Assembly: GCA_029202385.1 (NCBI GenBank)
Contig: CP119314.1
Span: 1,304,501-1,368,500, forward strand
DNA length: 64,000 bases
DNA from: Candidatus Sphingomonas phytovorans
Lineage (GTDB): Bacteria > Pseudomonadota > Alphaproteobacteria > Sphingomonadales > Sphingomonadaceae
Direction: 5' to 3'
The position numbers were made by a program, and so were the translations under genes. The notes under the pieces were generated by a model that did no database searches, had not been told where the DNA came from, and saw only the letters and a program-made list of their open reading frames with translations. Of the stretch, positions 9,115-15,782 are shown piece by piece. Every line of letters starts with the position of its first letter. Position 1 is the first letter of the stretch.

Positions 9115-10095
9115 TCAGGCCGAGACGGCAGTTTTCCTGGCGAAACGCTTGCGCGCGACCAACGCGGCCGCCGCAGCGCCGAACAGAAGAACCATCGGCG
9201 GTGCGGGCACCGGCGCAGGCGTACCACCGCTTGATCCGGTCGAACCGTTGCTGCCATGGCCACCATTGGAGCTCCAGCCGCCGTTAGAGCTCCAGCCCTT
9301 GCTGCTCGAGCCATAGCTCGACGAACTGGTGCTGGTGCTCGACCCGTTTGAGGAACTCGAAGTGCTGGTGCTCGATCCGTTGGACGAGCTGGATGTGCTC
9401 GACGAGGTCGAGGAGGACACGCCGCTCGACGTGCTGGTCGACGACGAAACGCCGCTGGAGGTGCTGGACGAGACACCGCTCGATGTGGAGGTGGACGAGC
9501 CACCGGTCGAGGAGGTGCTGGTGCTCGAAACGCCACCCGTGCTGGTGCTGGTCGAGGAGCCGCCGCTGCCACCGCTGCCGCCGCTTGACGTGCTGGTCGA
9601 AGAGCCGCCGGTCGAGGTCGATCCGCCGCTCGTGCTGGTGGATCCGCCGGAACTGCTCGACGTCGACGAAATGATGATGCCGGAGCTGCCGCCGCCCGAG
9701 CCACCGCCGCCGAAGAAGCCGCCCGCGAAGAAACCGCCGCCGCCAAAGCCGCCGCCACCGCCGACGATGACTGGGCCGCCACCGCCGCCACCCGAAACCA
9801 TCGGCATCTCGCCGCTCGACCCGGCAAAGGCCGGGGGCAGGGGAATGGGCGCGCCCTGGCTGGTCACCGTCACCACCGCGGGCGCGCAGGTCGCGCGGGT
9901 CTTGGTCACGACTCGACGAACCCGACTCACAGGGCGCGCCGCGACCTTGGTCTGGTGGACGACTCGCTTGGTCTGCTTCTGCTGATAGACCTGACGGGTC
10001 TGGGACTGTTCGGCGACATGCACCGCGCCGCCGCCGACCAGGGCACCGCCGCATGTGCAGGCACATAGTTTAGCCAAGGCCATCCGCACGGACAT
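9115..10095 (-). CDS. Exported Gly/Ser/Thr-rich low-complexity protein with PEP-CTERM-like tail
   Basis: A 326-residue protein. It starts MSVRMALAKLCACTCGGALV, an export signal. A basic Lys/Arg/Gln segment follows (about residues 30-75), then a Gly-rich block (about 100-150), then more than 120 residues made mainly of Ser, Thr and Gly. The C-terminus is PAPVPAPPMVLLFGAAAAAL followed by Arg/Lys-rich residues: a short Pro motif, one membrane segment and a basic tail, as in PEP-CTERM/exosortase substrates. It is probably anchored at, or processed to, the cell surface or matrix. No exosortase is in the window. ATG 10095 was chosen over the upstream GTG-type start because GAGAGAG lies just before it. 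Specific function unknown. Confidence 0.75.
   Translation of the reverse strand: MSVRMALAKLCACTCGGALVGGGAVHVAEQSQTRQVYQQKQTKRVVHQTKVAARPVSRVRRVVTKTRATCAPAVVTVTSQGAPIPLPPAFAGSSGEMPMVSGGGGGGPVIVGGGGGFGGGGFFAGGFFGGGGSGGGSSGIIISSTSSSSGGSTSTSGGSTSTGGSSTSTSSGGSGGSGGSSTSTSTGGVSSTSTSSTGGSSTSTSSGVSSSTSSGVSSSTSTSSGVSSSTSSSTSSSSNGSSTSTSSSSNGSSTSTSSSSYGSSSKGWSSNGGWSSNGGHGSNGSTGSSGGTPAPVPAPPMVLLFGAAAAALVARKRFARKTAVSA
9290..9680 (-). repeat. Degenerate low-complexity Ser/Thr/Gly coding repeat
   Basis: Short, imperfect repeats of codons for Ser, Thr and Gly (units such as SSTSTSS and GGSSTST) fill this part of the exported protein gene. The repeats are degenerate at DNA level, with many TCG/AGC and ACC choices, but are likely to allow length variation by slippage or recombination. 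They also create a long acidic, Pro-rich shadow frame on the plus strand that should not be annotated. Confidence 0.6.
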
Positions 10096-10537
10096 TGTTG
10101 TCACTCTCTCGCTATCGACACCGGTAAGAACCAAATGATCCGGTCCATCACGGTGCCTGACGTGTCGCTATTCAGCAAAGTGCCGAAGAAAGCATTAAGT
10201 TCAAGCGCGTTAACCAAGCTTTGGCGGAACTCCAGCCCATTTGTCGCGTTCGCATCGCCATTATCCTGGTTAACGTGCCGCAATGGTACGCCTTCATGGT
10301 TAATGCCGCCGGCACGCTTCGCCTAAGCGACAAGGCGGCCCGGATGTGGAGCCGGAATGACAGGCCGGCTTCATGAAAGTGCAATGTACGGCTGGCTAGG
10401 GGCGATCGCACAATGCGCGGCGATAGTTTTGGCGAGGGGTTGCTTGTGGTGCCCGGGCGGCATGGCTATAGGCCCGCTCGGGATGGGACGGCGGCGAAGG
10501 TGCTCGTAAGGCATCATGTCGCCGACGGGAGAGTGGG
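10096..10537. other. 442-bp divergent intergenic region
   Basis: This gap separates the minus-strand exported protein gene from dksA. It is visibly less GC-rich than the flanking genes and holds no convincing ORF. It contains three TTAACC elements (see the separate entry). A weak candidate promoter for dksA is TTGCTT at 10440-10445 with CTATAG-like sequence about 18 bp downstream, but it is unsupported beyond spacing. Confidence 0.5.
10210..10303. promoter_or_regulatory. Cluster of three TTAACC (CtrA half-site-like) elements
   Basis: TTAACCAA lies on the plus strand at 10210-10217. TTAACCAG and TTAACCAT lie on the minus strand at 10266-10273 and 10296-10303. TTAACCAT is a described CtrA half-site in Caulobacter. 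The paired TTAA-N7-TTAAC full site is absent. Three such sites within 94 bp of GC-rich DNA suggests control of the divergent genes by CtrA or another TTAA-binding regulator. Confidence 0.4.
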
Positions 10538-11002
10538 ATGGCGACGGTCTTGAATCGATTGGACGAATCCGAAAAGTTTCAACCGCCCGCGGGCGAGGGT
10601 GGGGATGGCTATCGGCCAAGTGCCGAGGAGCCGTTCATGAACCCGCGTCAGCAGGCATATTTCCGGGACAAGCTGCAAGCCTGGAAGGAAGCGATCCTGC
10701 GCGAAGCCGCCGGCACGCTTTCCCAACTCCAGGTCGATTCGCTGCGGGAGGCGGATCTCACCGATCGCGCGTCGAGCGAAACGGACTGGTCGATCGAACT
10801 GCGCACCCGCGATCGCCAGCGCAAGCTGATCTCCAAGATCGACGCGGCCCTGCGGCGAATCGAGGAAGGCGAATATGGCTATTGCGAGGTGACCGGCGAG
10901 CCGATCTCGCTCGCGCGCCTTGAGGCCAGGCCGATCGCGACGATGACGGTCGAGGCACAGGAGCGCCACGAACGACAAGAGAAAGTTTCGCGCGAAGACT
11001 GA
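10538..11002 (+). CDS. dksA: RNA polymerase-binding transcription factor DksA (cysteine-poor type)
   Basis: A 154-residue DksA/TraR-family protein that enters the RNA polymerase secondary channel and works with ppGpp in the stringent response. The coiled coil lies at about residues 35-100, with FRDKLQAWKEAIL and the DRAS segment near the tip. The globular end reads YGYCEVTGEPISLARLEARP then TMTVEAQERHE. Of the four zinc Cys positions of E. coli DksA only the first is kept, so the protein should be zinc-independent. The in-frame ATG at 10637 (MNPRQQAYFRDKL) is a possible internal start, but the longer form is usual in alphaproteobacteria. Confidence 0.93.
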   Translation: MATVLNRLDESEKFQPPAGEGGDGYRPSAEEPFMNPRQQAYFRDKLQAWKEAILREAAGTLSQLQVDSLREADLTDRASSETDWSIELRTRDRQRKLISKIDAALRRIEEGEYGYCEVTGEPISLARLEARPIATMTVEAQERHERQEKVSRED

Positions 11003-11082
11003 TTTTCCGCCTACGTCCTTAAGCGATTGGATACGGTTCGGCCGCTATCGTCAGGCGAACGGAGGTCGTTTCGAGCGTTACG

Positions 11083-11460
11083 ATGGACCAATTTTCTCAA
11101 GATCCTTACGGCGCGGTCGCCAGCGAAGACGGTGCGCACAACCGGAACGACTCGCGTGACAGCCTGTTCCTGATGGCTGATATGCGCGTACCGGGTGCTG
11201 CCAGCGTGCTTCAGGTGCGTGTCCGGAACCTGTCCGCCGGCGGTCTGATGGCTGAATTCCCGACGGGCCTGGATCAGGGCACGCTCGTGGAATTCGATGT
11301 GCGTGGTATCGGCTGGGTTCCGGGCAAGGTTGCCTGGTCGGCAGCCGGACGGATCGGCGTCGCGTTCGACCGGCAGATTGATCCGATGCTGGCGCGCAAA
11401 CCCGTGGGCACGGGTACCACCACCCCGGTTTTCGTCAAACCGGTGCTTCCGCGCCGCTGA
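11083..11460 (+). CDS. PilZ domain protein (c-di-GMP effector candidate)
   Basis: A 125-residue protein with one PilZ domain. R21-N-D-S-R25 is the R-x-x-x-R motif, NLSAGGLMAEF gives the N-x-S-x-x-G motif, and AAGRIGVAFDRQID closes the domain. About 30 C-terminal residues after the domain are Pro/Thr-rich and possibly disordered. It is more diverged from the other two PilZ proteins of this window than they are from each other. It stands 80 bp after dksA and is followed by a strong GC hairpin, so it may be the last gene of a dksA transcript. Confidence 0.85.
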   Translation: MDQFSQDPYGAVASEDGAHNRNDSRDSLFLMADMRVPGAASVLQVRVRNLSAGGLMAEFPTGLDQGTLVEFDVRGIGWVPGKVAWSAAGRIGVAFDRQIDPMLARKPVGTGTTTPVFVKPVLPRR

Positions 11461-11471
11461 TGGTCGCCTTT

Positions 11472-11499
11472 GCCTCGCGCGGGCGCACCCGCGCGAGGC
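11472..11499. terminator. Strong hairpin between convergent PilZ and DUF465 genes
   Basis: A perfect 12-bp GC-rich stem (11472-11483 with 11488-11499) and a CGCA loop sit in the 50-bp gap between two convergent stop codons. It lacks a T-run but its position and strength fit a bidirectional transcription stop. Confidence 0.6.
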
Positions 11500-11510
11500 G
11501 ATTCAGCGTC

Positions 11511-11666
11511 TTACAGCGCCGACATTTCCTCTTTTACGCGCAGTTTCTGCTTCTTTAGCGCCGCCAGGGCGGCTGAGTCGGGCAATGGGCGCTGCGACTC
11601 GGCACTGATCTTGCGATCGAGTACGGCATGCTTGGCCTCGAGGGCCGAAAAATGCGCGGTCTGCAT
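11511..11666 (-). CDS. Small DUF465 (YdcH-family) protein
   Basis: A 51-residue protein starting MQTAHFSALEAKHAVLDRKI and ending LKKQKLRVKEEMSAL. This is the two-helix DUF465/YdcH pattern, with an N-terminal helix, a short Pro-containing turn, and the terminal KKxKLxxKEEM-like helix. An ideal AGGAGG lies 8 nt upstream of the ATG at 11666. The function of the family is not established. It is divergent from a second DUF465 gene (11842-12039) across a 175-bp gap, so the two may share regulation. Confidence 0.8.
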   Translation of the reverse strand: MQTAHFSALEAKHAVLDRKISAESQRPLPDSAALAALKKQKLRVKEEMSAL

Positions 11667-11841
11667 GGAAGCGTTCCTCCTACATTGCTGGGCGGGGTAG
11701 GGAGTAAAACACGCTCGTCCTTAATTGTCTTCCCCCATTTTGGGCATAATCGACATGCCGAGGGTATTTGAGCGACAGCATGTTTTTGCGGCTCGCGGGG
11801 GCCGCGCAATTTGCTAAGGGCAGTGCGTGAACGGGGAGCCC

Positions 11842-12039
11842 ATGGACGACACGCAAATCGCCAAGCGTCTGGAAATCCTGCGCGTGGAGCATCGCGATCT
11901 CGATTCAGCGATCGCGGCCCTGCTCGATACCGGTTCGACCGATCAACTCCAGATTGCGCGTCTCAAGAAGCGGAAACTCCGCCTGCGCGACGAGATCGCG
12001 CTTCTCGAGGACCAGATGATCCCGGACATCATCGCCTGA
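11842..12039 (+). CDS. Small DUF465 (YdcH-family) protein
   Basis: A 65-residue, mostly helical protein starting MDDTQIAKRLEILRVEHRDL. The second helix, IARLKKRKLRLRDEIALLED, is the DUF465 signature. It is longer than the family member at 11511-11666 by a C-terminal MIPDIIA extension. The ATG at 11842 follows GGGGAG at suitable spacing. An in-frame upstream GTG (11827) is less likely. It is followed after 109 bp by a DUF1465 gene, a linkage often seen in alphaproteobacteria. Molecular role unknown. Confidence 0.82.
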   Translation: MDDTQIAKRLEILRVEHRDLDSAIAALLDTGSTDQLQIARLKKRKLRLRDEIALLEDQMIPDIIA

Positions 12040-12148
12040 TCCTTGCGAGCCTGATCCTTATTGGGACGGCTTTGGCGGCACTCTGCGCAATCCCTATGTC
12101 GCCGATGGCCACTTTATGTCACCTATGCTGTACACGAACGGGGGGAAC

Positions 12149-12598
12149 ATGAGCGAACCGCGCATCCACCGACGCCTCATCGATACGCTCTACATCGACG
12201 CGATGGTGCTGGCGGATGAGGCGCGGAGCTATTTCGACCAGGGCGGCAAGGCGGATCGCGACGTGCTGGATCCGCTGGCGCGCGTTTCCTTTTCCTGTGA
12301 ATCGCTGAAGGTTACGACCCGGCTGATGCATGTGATCGCCTGGCTGCTGACCCAGCGCGCAGTCGATTCGGGGGAGATGGCGCCGCGCGACGCGCTCGAT
12401 CAGTCGCGCCGGCTGGGGCCGGCGCCCGTCAGTGAGCGCGCCGCCGTCGAAGCGATGCCGCTGGCCGCGCAGGCGCTGATCGAGGCGAGCACCGAACTGT
12501 ATCGTCGTGTGGCCCGGCTCGATCGGGCGCAGGCGGCCAACGATACCGCCGACAGCCCGGCCCGGTCGATGCTTGAGCGCCTGGCGGCAGCCTTCTGA
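12149..12598 (+). CDS. DUF1465 family protein
   Basis: A 149-residue cytoplasmic protein, predicted all helical. The segment ARVSFSCESLKVTTRLMHVIAWLLTQRAV is the conserved core of DUF1465 (described here by its central CESLKVTTRLMHVIAWLL motif). The family is confined largely to alphaproteobacteria and has been linked to cell-cycle regulation, but no activity can be read from the sequence. The ATG at 12149 is preceded by GGGGGAAC. An upstream in-frame start at 12116 would add a non-conserved leader. It lies just downstream of a DUF465 gene. Confidence 0.82.
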   Translation: MSEPRIHRRLIDTLYIDAMVLADEARSYFDQGGKADRDVLDPLARVSFSCESLKVTTRLMHVIAWLLTQRAVDSGEMAPRDALDQSRRLGPAPVSERAAVEAMPLAAQALIEASTELYRRVARLDRAQAANDTADSPARSMLERLAAAF

Positions 12599-12635
12599 CC
12601 CGAACGCGGATGAACGCGCTACGGGGCGGCCCGCC

Positions 12636-13157
12636 TTAGTCGATCGCCGAGAATCCAAGCCCGCGCAGATACTGGACCTTGATGTTGACCACGGTGACCC
12701 CGGGGCCGGCATTGACCGCCGCTTGCTCGAAGGTCGGCTTGGATCGCCCCATCGACCGATTGGTGGCAACGCCGGCACCGTCGCTCCACACGGAAAACTT
12801 GTCCCTGCCGATTCGGTTGTGCCGCAGCATCAGCGAAAACCGCCCGGGATGGGGCACGCGCACACAGATCGCCACCTCGCCCGACACCGGCGGTTTCGAT
12901 CGGGTACGACGGAATACCCTGCCTTCGGCGAGCAGCGTTTCGTCGGGACGAAGGAAATCGGCCTGAGTGGCCGGATAGAGTTCAAGCCAGACTTCGCCCG
13001 TGCGATCCTTCAGACCCAGAACGTTGACCTGGATCGCGGGGCCGTGGCCGGCCGCGCACAATGCGGCGTCCTCACCGATCGTCTCCGCTGCGAGCGCGGA
13101 CGGGGCAATGGCCAGCGACAGGGCACATAAAACACCGGCAACGGATATAGGCGTCAT
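12636..13157 (-). CDS. DUF2141 domain exported protein
   Basis: A 173-residue protein with a signal peptide (MTPISVAGVLCALSLAIAPS, cleavage after ALA near residue 24). The mature part matches the DUF2141 beta-sandwich: VNVLGLKDRTGEVWLELYPA, then a strand region ICVRVPHPGRFSLMLRHN and GRDKFSVWSDGAG. DUF2141 proteins are periplasmic or outer-membrane-associated and of unknown function. Two short upstream Met codons exist; ATG 13157 is chosen because it gives a normal signal peptide. It is convergent with the DUF1465 gene (37-bp gap). Confidence 0.8.
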   Translation of the reverse strand: MTPISVAGVLCALSLAIAPSALAAETIGEDAALCAAGHGPAIQVNVLGLKDRTGEVWLELYPATQADFLRPDETLLAEGRVFRRTRSKPPVSGEVAICVRVPHPGRFSLMLRHNRIGRDKFSVWSDGAGVATNRSMGRSKPTFEQAAVNAGPGVTVVNIKVQYLRGLGFSAID

Positions 13158-13498
13158 GAAACAATATGTCCGAATTGTTGGAAGCAAATGCCCCATAGAC
13201 GCCGTGGACGGCAGTGATCCTCACTGCTCAGCGCTGAACTCACCGTGGCGACTCGAGGCCCGCCACCGATAGACGAGCAGGTGCTCGATCTCACGCAGCG
13301 CGGTAAGATCCAAGTCGATCATTGGGCATCGGCGACACTATGGCGATGCGTCCACTGTGCGGATTCCGTGACGTTAGCCGACATTCGTCGATTTTCCGCT
13401 CCGGTGGAGTGAGGGTCCGGGGGCGCCACATCGTCTTTACATCGAGGCACCGGTCGGCGTCGGGACAAGGTTTTGCGGGTATCCGGGGGGAGACCACG
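13158..13498. other. 341-bp divergent intergenic region with adjacent palindromes
   Basis: It lies between the DUF2141 gene (minus) and the glycosyltransferase gene (plus). No convincing gene is present; a 33-residue minus-strand frame starting at 13322 lacks a ribosome binding site. It holds a 7-bp hairpin (GCAGTGA 13211-13217 with TCACTGC 13221-13227) directly followed by the perfect palindrome TCAGCGCTGA (13228-13237). These could be an operator or a terminator remnant. Confidence 0.4.
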
Positions 13499-14428
13499 AT
13501 GAACTGGTTCCGATGCCGGCCAACGGAATCTGCCTCGGTTTCGATGGATACGCGCATGTATTTCAATCTCGCTTCGGCTCGCACCGACCACGCGACGTTA
13601 GACGCAGCGCCATCCGCGCTGCCCTGGACCGTCCTGATTCCCTTCTTCAACGAACGGGATTTTCTCTCTGCGACCATCGCGAGCCTGTCCGAGCAGACCC
13701 GTCCATTCAGGCTGGTCCTCATCGACAATGGGTCGACCGACGGCAGCGCGGCGATCGCGCGCGCGGAATGCGATCGGCTCGGGCTCGACTATCTGCTGCT
13801 GACCGAACGCAAGCCGGGCAAGGTCGCCGCCCTCCGCACTGGCCTCGGCTGGGTGCGCACGCCGTTCGTCGCGACCTGCGATGCGGATACCGTCTATCCG
13901 CCGCACTACCTTGCCGAGGCGGAGCGCATGCTGGGCAAGGATGGATGCGTGGTCGCAGGTGCCTTCTTCGTCGCGCGGGACGCGATGCCGGTCGATATCG
14001 CCGCGGAGGGCCGCAAGATCAACGGCGCGGCGAGGCTGTTGCCGCGCCAATGTCATACCGGCGGCGCTGGCCAGGCGTTTCTCACGGTCGCGTTGCGCGC
14101 GGCCGGCGGGTTCGACCCCGACCGCTGGAACTATGTGCTTGAGGATCACGAGGTCATCCATCGGGTGATGAAGTTCGGGTCGATGCGCTATTCGCATGAT
14201 TTGTGGTGCGCGCCCTCGCCGCGCGAACGGGATCGGGCCTCGATCCGCTGGACGCTGGTCGAGCGGCTTGCCTATTCGGCGACAGCGCCCTGGGCGGGAG
14301 ACTGGTTCTTCTACCGTTTCCTCGGCCGCCGGTTGCGGCACCGTCAGTTGCTCAGCCACCATATCCGGGAACGGCGATACCAGAACGTGGAAGGGGCGAT
14401 TTTTGCCACGACTAATCCTTTGTTCTGA
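13499..14428 (+). CDS. Family 2 (GT-A fold) glycosyltransferase
   Basis: A 309-residue inverting glycosyltransferase. The Rossmann-like start is WTVLIPFFNERDFL (about residue 40) followed by LIDNGSTDGSAAIA. ATCDADTVYPPHYLAE holds the D-x-D metal/nucleotide-sugar site, and VLEDHEVIHRV is the ED-type catalytic region. No membrane segments are evident, so it is probably cytoplasmic or peripheral. The ATG at 13499 follows a strong GGGGGGAGA site. Its 3' end overlaps a YdjC-like deacetylase gene, so the pair likely adds an N-acetylated sugar and then deacetylates it. The acceptor lipid or glycan is not revealed by the sequence. Confidence 0.85.
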   Translation: MNWFRCRPTESASVSMDTRMYFNLASARTDHATLDAAPSALPWTVLIPFFNERDFLSATIASLSEQTRPFRLVLIDNGSTDGSAAIARAECDRLGLDYLLLTERKPGKVAALRTGLGWVRTPFVATCDADTVYPPHYLAEAERMLGKDGCVVAGAFFVARDAMPVDIAAEGRKINGAARLLPRQCHTGGAGQAFLTVALRAAGGFDPDRWNYVLEDHEVIHRVMKFGSMRYSHDLWCAPSPRERDRASIRWTLVERLAYSATAPWAGDWFFYRFLGRRLRHRQLLSHHIRERRYQNVEGAIFATTNPLF

Positions 14429-15206
14429 CGACTTCGCCTTCTCGCGCGAGGTAAGCCTGACGATTACCGGACTGGCCCAGGCAGGCAAGCTCAACGCCAT
14501 CAGTTGCATGGCGGTGATGCCCGGCTGGCCGACCGACGCGGCGCTGCTGCGCTATCTGCCCGATCATGTCGAAATCGGCCTGCACCTGACGCTGACGGGA
14601 GAGCGCCCGCTTACGGCGATGCCGCGCCTCGCGCCTCAGGGCCATCTGCCGGCCATCAACGATCTCGGGCGTCTCACCCGGGCCGGCACGGCGCCGCTCG
14701 ATGAAATCGCGCTCGAGATTCGTGCGCAATTCGACTCATTCATCCAGGCGCTGGGCCGTCCACCGGCCTTTGTGGACGGCCATCAGCACGCCCACGCCCT
14801 CAATGGCATTCGCGATATCGTGCTTGAAGAGACCGCGATCCGGGCGCCGGGCGCCTGGGTCCGCTGTTGCACCGATTCGTTCGTCGCGATGATGTCGCGG
14901 CCGTTTCGCGGCAAGGCGCTGGCCAGCGCGTGGCACTCGCTGGGCCTGAAACGGGATGCGGCCAGGCACGGCTTGCGCTGCAACGACAGCTTCGCCGGAC
15001 ACTATGATTTTGCGAGCGACTACACGTCCCTGTTTCCGGTTTTTTTGCGCCGTCCGAGAATGGTTCATCTGGTAATGTGCCATCCCGGGAAGGGTGATCG
15101 CGCCAACGACGAGATAGCATCGGCACGGGTGCGTGAAGCCACGGCCTTGCGCGCTCTGTCGATCGCGGACATGGCAGCCGCCGAAGGGCTGGCGTTTCCG
15201 GCCTGA
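14403..15206 (+). CDS. ChbG/HpnK (YdjC-like) family deacetylase
   Basis: A 267-residue TIM-barrel-like polysaccharide deacetylase. The start LILCSDDFAFSREVS contains the catalytic/metal Asp pair, VEIGLHLTLTGERPL and VDGHQHAHALNGI carry metal-ligand His residues, and MVHLVMCHPGK is near the C-terminus. The TTG at 14403 is the best start: AAGGGG lies 6 nt upstream and the next residues run straight into the first catalytic motif. This gives a 26-bp overlap with the glycosyltransferase gene and probable translational coupling. The family includes chitooligosaccharide deacetylases and HpnK, which deacetylates GlcNAc on hopanoids. No hopanoid genes are seen nearby, so the substrate is open. Confidence 0.8.
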   Translation: MPRLILCSDDFAFSREVSLTITGLAQAGKLNAISCMAVMPGWPTDAALLRYLPDHVEIGLHLTLTGERPLTAMPRLAPQGHLPAINDLGRLTRAGTAPLDEIALEIRAQFDSFIQALGRPPAFVDGHQHAHALNGIRDIVLEETAIRAPGAWVRCCTDSFVAMMSRPFRGKALASAWHSLGLKRDAARHGLRCNDSFAGHYDFASDYTSLFPVFLRRPRMVHLVMCHPGKGDRANDEIASARVREATALRALSIADMAAAEGLAFPA

Positions 15207-15224
15207 TCTAGGGGTCGATCGACA

Positions 15225-15782
15225 GTGGCTGGCGGCGGTCTCAGGGCCATCTTTCTCGAACAGCGGCCAATGCTGCTACGCCTGCTCGTCGCGCGCCTGG
15301 GCAATAGCGACGATGCCGAGGACGCGCTGCAGGACATGTGGCTGCGCATCGACCAGCTCGCCGATCGTCCCGTCGCGCAACCCAAGGCGTTCCTCTACCG
15401 GGTTGCGGCGAACCTCGCCACCGACCGCCGCATCGCTGGCAGCCGTCGCGGCGCGCGCGATGCCGCCTGGCTCGACAGCCAGCCCGACGCGGACGAACTG
15501 CCCGACGCCGAGCGCGCGCTGATCGCCAGCGACCAGCTCAGGACAGTCGCGGCGGCGGTCGAGGCGATGCCCGAGAGGATGCGGATCGCGCTACACCGGT
15601 TCCGTATCGAAGGCCGGTCGCAACGCACCATCGCCGAGGAGCTGGGAATATCGGTGAGCGGCGTGGAGAAGCTGTTGCAGCGCGCCTATCGTCAAATTCA
15701 CGACCGTCTCGAAGCGACAGGTGTGGAAGTCGCCTCACCATATCGTCTATCTGATGAAAGGGGCACGAACCGTGCAGGGTGA
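15225..15782 (+). CDS. ECF sigma factor, FecI-like
   Basis: A 185-residue extracytoplasmic-function sigma-70 factor. Region 2 is RLGNSDDAEDALQDMWLRID (about residues 28-47), and region 4 is GRSQRTIAEELGISVSGVEK (about 135-155), a helix-turn-helix that reads the -35 element. Direct linkage to a FecR-like anti-sigma factor and a TonB-dependent receptor with an STN domain marks it as a cell-surface-signalling sigma factor. The start is GTG at 15225, 18 bp after the deacetylase stop, with AGGGG about 9 nt upstream. It may be read through from the upstream pair or have its own promoter. Confidence 0.88.
   Translation: MAGGGLRAIFLEQRPMLLRLLVARLGNSDDAEDALQDMWLRIDQLADRPVAQPKAFLYRVAANLATDRRIAGSRRGARDAAWLDSQPDADELPDAERALIASDQLRTVAAAVEAMPERMRIALHRFRIEGRSQRTIAEELGISVSGVEKLLQRAYRQIHDRLEATGVEVASPYRLSDERGTNRAG

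Noticed and set aside
9329..9985. Plus-strand 218-codon acidic, Pro/Val/Leu-rich frame
   Set aside because: It is the antisense shadow of the Ser/Thr/Gly repeat gene; its composition is forced by that repeat, and it lacks a ribosome binding site.
10195..10213. TTAA-TTAA pair as a full CtrA site
   Set aside because: The two TTAA blocks are separated by 11 bases, not the 7 of the full CtrA consensus, so only half-sites are reported.
13218..13322. Possible 33-residue minus-strand peptide starting at 13322
   Set aside because: No Shine-Dalgarno sequence and no known family; such a short open frame is expected by chance.
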